Program-made: the position numbers and the translations under genes
Assembly: GCA_029204225.1 (NCBI GenBank)
Contig: CM055107.1
Span: 18,588,718-18,652,717, forward strand
From: Diphasiastrum complanatum
Taxonomy: Eukaryota; Streptophyta; Lycopodiopsida; Lycopodiales; Lycopodiaceae
DNA length: 64,000 bases
Direction of reading: 5' to 3'
The notes under the pieces: generated by a model
The model's database searches: none
What the model saw: the letters and a program-made list of their open reading frames with translations, nothing else
What the model was told of the DNA's origin: nothing
Part shown: in pieces, positions 57,973 through 64,000 of the stretch
Position numbering within the stretch: position 1 is the stretch's first letter
Layout: the number at the start of each line of letters is the position of its first letter

Positions 57973-59933
57973 GAAGTAGAGTAGGTGAAGATGAGTATCA
58001 AACTAAGAAATCCAGCCCTCTTGAGTTCATACAGAACCTCAATAAGCTCACCAATGAGATCTCCCTTGTCTTGAAGAAATTGCCTCTCGATTTGTTCCAT
58101 GTAGTCTTCTCCAACCAACCTTTTGCCATCTCGATCATGAGTGATCAATTCACAATCATAGAATCCTTTGAGTTGATGAAGATATGTGAGATCCATGCCT
58201 TGGATCTTCCCAAGAACCAATCTTCCATTGCTCTTTCCTTCATAAGACTCCCTCTTAATGATTGCATCATAAGAAGTAGAAACCTCAAAAACATTAGAAG
58301 CCATGAAAAATATGATTAGTACCTTCAACATAAGGATGATTAAAGTACTCTCTTTTTTCAAACAAGAACTTCTACTCAATGTTTTAGGTAATGAATCATA
58401 TGATAATGATTCTTCCTCACTATCATTCACAATGACATCATTCAAAATACATCCTACTTTGAACTCTTCACATACTTCTCTTCTTCTTGACTTGTGAGTA
58501 TCTCCCTCACTAAGTCTCTTGATAGAACCATTTGATCTACTCTCTTTATGAAGACATGTGACTCCACTTGCTGGAAAAATGACTTTCTTGGACTCATCAC
58601 AAAATAATGTAGAAGAACCACCTCCTTCATTCATGCACCTAGCAACATCTTTTGACATATGATCAAAGAAATCATTAACAACAATCTTTTCCAAGGAAGA
58701 ACCTTCACCTCCATTGATGAAGTTAGCTCTTTCCTTGCCTTTTGCATGCTTGCACTTGCCATGAAGAACCATTAAAACACCATCATTATCCTCAAGACTA
58801 GCCAAGTTAGCACAAAGATGAACATCTCCAAGAAGCATATTAGATCTTGACCTAGATCTAGCATAAGGAAGCTTGTTAGACTTTGCATAAGATCCACCAA
58901 TCTTATTGATGCTAAAAGGTAACTTTGGAAAGTTGAGACCAATCTCTTTTTCCATTCCATCCTTTTTGTTAGCCATAACAAACGCATCAAGCTTGAAAAG
59001 TCTACCTTGTGTAGCAACCAAGATTTCTTCCTTTGTAATGAAACAAGCATCACCCCCAAACTTTACCATGTATCCTTTCTCTATCATTTGACCAACACTT
59101 AACAAATTCTTTGAAAGTGAAGGAATGTAAAGAACACCATCAAGTTTTGCTTTCCTATTAGTAGAGAGACAAATAGGAATTGAACCAATACCTTCAATCA
59201 CATACTCACCACCATTGGCCATGTGAATTGCTTTCTTGGCTCCATCATAAGTGACCAAAGAAGTAAAGAACTCCTTGTGACTAGTCATGTGTGAGCTAGC
59301 TCCACTATCAATCCACCATGAATCTTTGTCACCTTCACTTGATATTGGACTTGAAGAACACGTCAAAAGAGAATCACCACCACCTAGACCCTCATCATTA
59401 GTAGTAAAGTTGATTTGCTTGCTACCTTCATCTCTTTGCTTCTTCAAACATTCATTTGCAAAATGCCCTTTGATTCCACAATAAAAGCATTTCAATTCAG
59501 ACTTATCTTTCTTTTTGCCAAAAGAAGAAGTCTCACCTTGATCTTGCCCTTTAGACCACTTGCCTTTTCCTTTGCCCTTGAACTTGCCTTTGATGAACAT
59601 AGCATCCTCTTCATAATGAGATGTCGATGTAGATCCACCTCCTCTTGATTGAAGCCTATACTCCTCATTCACCAAGATCTCTTGAAAATCCACAATACTT
59701 GGCAAAGTCTTTTGAATAGCAAAACTTTGAACAAGATTAGCATGATCATCCAACAAGCCATTAAGTATAACTTGAACAAGTTCTACCTCCTTAATGCTTT
59801 CATCAATACATGCTAACTCATCATTGAATGCTTTAACTCTCAAAAAAAAAGCATGAGTACTCTCTTCCTCCTTTTGCAATCTTTGAAAGATTTGCCTCCT
59901 AAGAGTAAGCACTCGATGTAGACTTGGATTCAT
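57939..59933 (-). CDS. Gag-protease polyprotein, 664-codon frame
   Basis: Open for 664 codons. Residues 7-90 are the gag helices (RVLTLRRQIFQRLQKEEEST, VELVQVILNGL). A CCHC knuckle follows at 149-162 (CFYCGIKGHFANEC), then protease at 209-212 (WWIDSGASSHM) and a protease/pre-integrase tail to about 318 (EGIGSIPICLSTNRKAKLDG, LYIPSLSKNLLSVGQM, GRLFKLDAF). Residues 320-600 show no integrase motif. Residues 611-641 (YMEQIERQFLQDKGDLIGEL, IEVLYELKRAG) resemble the copia RT segment usually reading YMEQPEGF..LYGLKQA. The frame start is not the true gag start: the first part lies in the overlapping frame at 59,899-60,219. Confidence 0.8.
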   Translation of the reverse strand: MNPSLHRVLTLRRQIFQRLQKEEESTHAFFLRVKAFNDELACIDESIKEVELVQVILNGLLDDHANLVQSFAIQKTLPSIVDFQEILVNEEYRLQSRGGGSTSTSHYEEDAMFIKGKFKGKGKGKWSKGQDQGETSSFGKKKDKSELKCFYCGIKGHFANECLKKQRDEGSKQINFTTNDEGLGGGDSLLTCSSSPISSEGDKDSWWIDSGASSHMTSHKEFFTSLVTYDGAKKAIHMANGGEYVIEGIGSIPICLSTNRKAKLDGVLYIPSLSKNLLSVGQMIEKGYMVKFGGDACFITKEEILVATQGRLFKLDAFVMANKKDGMEKEIGLNFPKLPFSINKIGGSYAKSNKLPYARSRSRSNMLLGDVHLCANLASLEDNDGVLMVLHGKCKHAKGKERANFINGGEGSSLEKIVVNDFFDHMSKDVARCMNEGGGSSTLFCDESKKVIFPASGVTCLHKESRSNGSIKRLSEGDTHKSRRREVCEEFKVGCILNDVIVNDSEEESLSYDSLPKTLSRSSCLKKESTLIILMLKVLIIFFMASNVFEVSTSYDAIIKRESYEGKSNGRLVLGKIQGMDLTYLHQLKGFYDCELITHDRDGKRLVGEDYMEQIERQFLQDKGDLIGELIEVLYELKRAGFLSLILIFTYSTSCWMESLESIF

Positions 59934-60219
59934 AAAGCTTCTTCAAAGCTTCCCAAGCCTCCAAAGATGATGTGCACTTACCAACTTCCTTGAGAAGTTC
60001 ATTGGTAACATTCATCTTGATCATGTGTAGAGCTTTCTTTGCTCTCTTGTCATACCTCACTTGATCTTGAGGTGCTTGAGGTCTCTCCTCCACACCTGCA
60101 ACAATCTCCATCAACTCATTCATCTCCAATAAGGACTCCATCCTCACCTTCCAAGTATAATAGTTGATTGAGGTAAGCCTATCATTGCTCTCCAGCATAA
60201 ATCCACCACTTGTAGCCAT
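59899..60219 (-). CDS. Gag N-terminal frame of the complete element
   Basis: ATG at 60,219 opens MATSGGFMLESNDRLTSINY and YTWKVRMESLLEM, the normal copia gag start. It runs 106 codons to KLYESKSTSSAYS and stops. The next gag residues (RVLTLRRQIFQRLQ) continue in the +1 frame. Loss of two bases of a GA or AG pair in TCGAGTGCT would explain this, so a frameshift mutation is more likely than programmed shifting, which in Ty1-type elements falls after gag. Confidence 0.8.
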   Translation of the reverse strand: MATSGGFMLESNDRLTSINYYTWKVRMESLLEMNELMEIVAGVEERPQAPQDQVRYDKRAKKALHMIKMNVTNELLKEVGKCTSSLEAWEALKKLYESKSTSSAYS

Positions 60220-60808
60220 GTTGAAGTGACCTGATCTTCTCTTTCAACCTATTCCAATGCACAAAGAACTCTCTTGAATGTCAAAAAATGAACTCAAGAA
60301 GAAATCACAAAGATATGAAACCTCTCAAATACCTTCTAGCATTTCTAACTAGAAAATCAACACATAGAATAGTGAAATCTTGATCAACCTATGATCTATC
60401 CTCAATCTAATGATTCTTCCCACTTCCTAAGATTGAAACACACTCAAATGAAGTTCAGTAACATCACAAACTAGAGATCCAATCAAAATTAGGGTTTTGA
60501 CAAAATCACAAAAAATTGAATATCTCAAATTCTACATGCAATTTCTAGAAACTTGGTATATCTTCTTGTAGACTCCAATGAGACCTTCCTAATGCACCAA
60601 AAATCATCTAATTTCAGTAATCCAAGTGTGAAATCTGAATTGATCAAGTATATAACCCTATATTGAGTTTTGACCTACAAAAGATCAATTCTACACATGC
60701 AAAAATGCTGATTTTTGAGTAGAGATCAATCAAGCATGCTCTAGCATTTGTAACTCCTCCAAAATCCTTGCTAAAGATGGCTGATCCTTTCATAACCTGA
60801 AACACAAT
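60220..60808 (-). other. Leader of the complete element
   Basis: About 590 non-coding bases between the gag ATG and the primer site. No repeat of the primer motif is seen here, unlike in the X and W leaders. Confidence 0.7.
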
Positions 60809-60809
60809 A

Positions 60810-60821
60810 GCTCTGATACCA
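60810..60821 (-). promoter_or_regulatory. Primer-binding site of the complete element
   Basis: GCTCTGATACCA, the initiator-Met complement, directly abuts the TG of the LTR at 60,822. Confidence 0.9.
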
Positions 60822-61473
60822 TGTGAAGGATTTCAGATCATTCAAGATCCAATCCAAGTCCCAAATCTTTGGTTACAATAAGGAGCAAACCAACAATCCC
60901 GCCAATGTAGAAAAATCAGCATCTACGTACAAAATGAGATGCAAAATCTAAGAGATATTGATCAAACATGAACCAAAACATAAAATATGTTTGCTTTCTG
61001 TACAACTACAGTACCCTACTATATTTCACACGTGTGGAACCGAAAATAGCAATAAATGATCATTCTACACACAAGATTGCAAGATAACACCAAGATAGTG
61101 CACCAATGAGTAGTAGAACCCAAAGAGAACCATGTCTAATGATGAAATGAGAGAGAAGAGAGAAGATGTGTCTCTCCACGAGTTACATCCTTTTATAGAG
61201 TTTTCAAACCCTATTTGGCCACTTGGCTTTCCCTCCAAAATGTAAACCCTACTATTTTTGGGTCTAGATTCAATGTACCCAAAGTTCAAATTTGAATCTC
61301 TCTCAAAATTGACTACCAAATTTCCCACACTTTCCAAAAGTGTTTATTGAATGTATTTTGAACTAATATAACTTCAAAAAGTTTATCTCTAAGTCTAAAA
61401 TGAGTTTTGGCCTCTTATTGACAATTTACCAATATGTGACTAAACTAGACTAAACTAGTTGAAATCTCTCACA
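60822..61473 (-). repeat. 5' LTR of the complete element
   Basis: 652 bp, partner of 55,774-56,426, flanked on its outer side by TGAAA. Confidence 0.9.
61189..61197 (-). promoter_or_regulatory. TATA box in the 5' LTR
   Basis: CCTTTTATA reads TATAAAAGG on the minus strand, roughly mid-LTR, where U3 would end. The same box is kept in the 3' LTR (about 56,142-56,150) and in Y-LTR copy 1. Confidence 0.55.
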
Positions 61474-61577
61474 TGAAATCTCAAAATTCCATACAATCAC
61501 TATTCAGACTTGAAAACTTCAATTCTTAACTCTTTGATCTACAAACTTCTCAAACAATGATAAAAAAATCTGGAAAA
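61474..61577 (-). other. Z5 leader, continuation
   Basis: Matches 35,526-35,637. At AAAATCTGGAAAAC it jumps to ACGTGTGGGAAAAG, deleting the primer site and the first ~185 bases of the LTR relative to Z3. Confidence 0.75.
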
Positions 61578-62034
61578 CACGTGTGGGAAAAGTACAAAGA
61601 AAATTAATGCATGAGAGAAACCTGCTCCTTGAGTTAGAGAGAGAATGACAATTGAAGCTTTAGTAAAAATCCAAATTGACAAGAGAATAGCTTCAATGCG
61701 TGATTCATCATCCAAAATTTGTTCGAGATCCCACATACATATATAGGGGATGGTAGTAGATCAAGGTGGCACTAGCCTCCAATCACATTTTCCCACTTCT
61801 AAGAGTAGTATCTACCTAAAATATGACACCTATCAGTTTGCATGTAGAGAAATGCAACTACATCTACGAACTTTCTACATATGTCACTTTCTAGAATACA
61901 AATGTACAAATGTTCATGCATGTGCCAATACAAGTCTTAGTTTGCTTTGCATGTCACTTGTGGCAAACTAAACTTTATGCATGTGTAGTGGCTCGAGTTT
62001 CTACTAGGCCAAATTTGGCTTTTCATGTCTAACA
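61578..62034 (-). repeat. Z5 5' LTR, truncated
   Basis: Matches 35,897-36,343 of the Z3 LTR to its TTCATGTCTAACA end. Confidence 0.7.
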
Positions 62035-62462
62035 ACTATGTGCATGTGTTGACAAATTCCCTGCAACTGAGAATCTATTTGATGTCTTTTGTTTTTCTTT
62101 ACTTCTGCTTATAAGTTATGCTGGTGTTCTGCCTATCAGCGGAGAGTGTGGGCATTTAGGAAGTTTATCTTTCTTGTTTTAGAGCCCATATCAGACATGA
62201 GGGAACTGATAATGATATAGAATATTTTCTTGCTTGTCAGAGGACACCAAGATAGGTCTCTCTTGAACTAAAGTCACATGCTCATCTAGCAAACATGCAA
62301 GTCATGCATTCAACCAAGAAATCAGCATGAAAAATGGTTGCAATGCCATGAAATCCTACTCTACTAATGCAAAACGAGTTTGAACAAATCCTTACAACTA
62401 AAACTAAGCTACACCTGCATTAATCCACAATACAAGAAACAAGAAACTAATCTAACAGCATG
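62035..62462. other. Flank of Z5 LTR, no gene seen
   Basis: Third copy of the flank at 36,344. It ends at CTAACAGCATGCAGG, where family X sequence starts, about 85 bases short of the flank in units 1 and 2. Confidence 0.55.
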
Positions 62463-63611
62463 CAGGTAGCTCGAATATCTCTACTTTAAATTTTGACTCC
62501 TTGAATTCTCTGACTTTTGTTGGCTTGGTACAAGGCTTCCATGTTCATGTGACATAGCCTTTTGTGCCACAATATATCTATTGATTCTTGACTTTGATTT
62601 GCTTGTTCGATTCTTGTTCAAATGTTTAGGTGATATAAATTTCCTTCTCTGTTACCTTTAGCAACCAAGTTATCAGAATATTCCTCGTACAATTTACAAG
62701 AGTTCTTTGTAAAGCTTACTGACATGCCTGTATCAACTATCTTAGCTACGGATAAAAGATCTTTGTCAAGAGTAGGGACATAGGGAACTTCCTCCAGTTT
62801 CTCATCTCCCTGATTCGTGTCTAGCCGTAATACAACAGTTCCATCAGCCACGTTCTTAGAACCGTCTCCAAGTATAATGAATCTCGAAAAGTTCGTCTTC
62901 TTGTACTCAGATAATATTTGTTTCGAGGAAACAAAATGTGAGGTGGCTCCCAAATCAAGTACTACTTCTCAAGTTTTAGAATTAGATGAACGTCATAGAT
63001 CAGCACTAACATAAGCTACTGAGTTCCTTGTTGCCCTGCCTTATGCTGCTCTGGAGCGTTCTGCTTTGTATTTGACATAGTTTGAATCTGAAAGTTCACT
63101 TCGATTCTGCTCCTTTTTGTTTCTGGGATTCTTGATAACAGTCTACTGTTGCATGACCCCAGTTATGACAATAAATGCAGTCAATTTTTGGATTTAACCA
63201 ACACTTTTCTTTTGTGTGACCTGATCTATTGCATATGTTGTAGATCTTCTTATCACCAGAATTCTTTTGTTGTTTTCCATATTGTTGTTCATTAGTCTTA
63301 GACCCATTCTTCTTAGATGACCTCCTCTTAAACTTAGACTTGTTTCCATTCAAAATTGATGTAAAATCTAGCATTATATTGTCATGCACTGAAGACGCAC
63401 TAATTGTTATAGCTTTGTCATTTTTTAAACTCCATTCCCGAAGTTCTTTGCCAGGAGTAGCTAGTGGCTTCTTTTCTATTGGTTCTAGCCATTGCCATAG
63501 ACCTTCGCCCTTCAACAAAAGTGAAGTCTTTAATTTCCAAATCAAGTAATTTGACCCTTCTGGGTCCAAGATCATAGTTATCTTAGCCTGAATATTGATA
63601 ATCGACGACAT
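62463..63611 (-). pseudogene. X4: copia gag, protease and integrase start
   Basis: ATG at 63,611 opens MSSIINIQAKITMILDPEGS and NYLIWKLKTSLLLKGEGLWQ, the best-kept X gag N-terminus. After LDFTSILNG it jumps in frame to KSKFKRRSSKK, removing about 120 codons of the gag core. Knuckles are CNICNRSGHTKEKC-like (first Cys changed, YNICNRSGH) and CIYCHNWGHATVDC. Protease has LDLGATSHFVS, so the DSGA site is DLGA, next to GDGSKNVADGTVVL. The integrase zinc-binding region breaks off at 62,463. Confidence 0.85.
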
Positions 63612-63792
63612 CTTCTAATTTTCTGAGTAACTCTAGATAGTGGCTTGCTCATGGATGTATGAAGAATCTTATGAAGGGTGCGAAGATACCACTGTATCAA
63701 CTCTGATTCATTATGATATTACTGTATCAGCTTTGAACCTGTATACTCTGATACCACTATATCAGATTTAATTCTGTAAGCTCTAAATACCA
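63612..63792 (-). promoter_or_regulatory. X4 leader with repeated primer-site motifs
   Basis: The LTR-proximal site is damaged (GCTCTAAATACCA, 63,780-63,792). CTCTGATACCA at about 63,746-63,756 is intact, about 36 bases inward, and a weaker GATATTACTG lies beyond. Confidence 0.75.
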
Positions 63793-63793
63793 G

Positions 63794-64000
63794 TGTAAGA
63801 AAAATAGTTATTATTTTTCCACAGAGAACACGATGAAAGTTTGAATAAATCAAACTCATATCAGTGTCTTCAATCCGGTCTGTATCTGATCTATGTACTA
63901 ATAGAACAATATTAGCTCTGATTGAATATGCGTGCAAAAATTATGTGGAAGTGAGAGACAACTTAAGACAATTTAGACAATAACAAACTATTGATCAAAA
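63794..64000 (-). repeat. X4 5' LTR, runs off the window
   Basis: Starts TGTAAGAAAAATAG and follows X1 and X2 LTRs to ACTATTGATCAAAA at the window edge. Confidence 0.8.

Larger units (their letters stand above)
55774..61473 (-). mobile_element. Complete non-autonomous copia element with gag-protease only
   Basis: 5,700 bp. LTRs 55,774-56,426 and 60,822-61,473 (653 and 652 bp) run TGTGAAGGATTTCAG to ATCTCTCACA. Perfect target duplication TGAAA lies at 55,769-55,773 and 61,474-61,478. The primer site complement GCTCTGATACCA adjoins the right LTR, and CTCCCTCTTT (complement AAAGAGGGAG, a polypurine tract) adjoins the left one, so it points leftward. The interior encodes gag and protease but no integrase, and only a relic of RT. 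The LTRs differ at roughly twenty positions by eye. It sits in the leader of Z5. Confidence 0.95.

Noticed and set aside
59899-59933. Programmed frameshift at CTTAGG, as in Ty1
   Set aside because: The overlap contains CTTAGG, but it falls in the middle of gag, before the zinc knuckle. A small deletion in TCGAGTGCT explains the break more simply.

Overview
This window looks like an AT-rich nuclear intergenic region of a land plant with a large, transposon-filled genome. The evidence is that nearly all recognisable coding sequence is Ty1/copia gag-pol, in several diverged families, mostly on the minus strand. Initiator-Met tRNA primer sites (TGGTATCAGAGC or its complement) sit beside LTRs, and long GA microsatellites, a fold-back MITE family and nested insertions are present. 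The species cannot be told from this sequence. I use working names for the families: X, W, V and Z for copia families; Y-LTR for an LTR type; S and H for non-coding repeats.

Left third (1-26,137). Three copies of spacer S (1, about 5,400 and about 14,650) join family Z, X and W pieces. W1 (890-2,641) and W2 (15,630-19,836, with primer site and LTR) are RT/RNase H to gag relics, each carrying a MITE at the same place. Z1 and Z2 (3,971-5,400; 13,214-14,650) are gag-protease-integrase pieces that share one integrase deletion. X1 (6,198-13,207) is split inside gag by a complete non-coding LTR element (7,585-12,336, CCTGG target duplication). From 20,298 to 26,257 two V elements face each other with their 5' LTRs in the middle.

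Middle (26,137-47,464). A block of about 10.65 kb is present twice in tandem. Each copy reads: end of V, repeat H with GA minisatellite, a whole X element with two LTRs, more GA minisatellite, a Y-LTR in plus orientation, a Z piece carrying a MITE, and the Z leader, primer site and LTR. The junctions share only the three bases AGA.

Right third (47,465-64,000). An unassigned stretch and a W3 integrase piece come first. Next is the only region that looks like host genes: a frameshifted unrecognised coding stretch near 50.0-50.5 kb, and an intact 207-codon gene with a TATA box at 51,133-51,756. A third, deletion-ridden copy of the repeated block follows (about 52.8-62.46 kb). It is interrupted by a complete non-autonomous copia element (55,774-61,473) with 652-653 bp LTRs, TGAAA target duplications, gag and protease, but no integrase and only a relic of reverse transcriptase. 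X4 (62,463-64,000) runs off the window.

Nothing here encodes a complete, clearly functional autonomous retrotransposon. The most informative signals are structural: two complete non-autonomous elements, a clean tandem duplication, a fold-back MITE family, repeated primer-site motifs in leaders, and deletion footprints that let the order of events be read.
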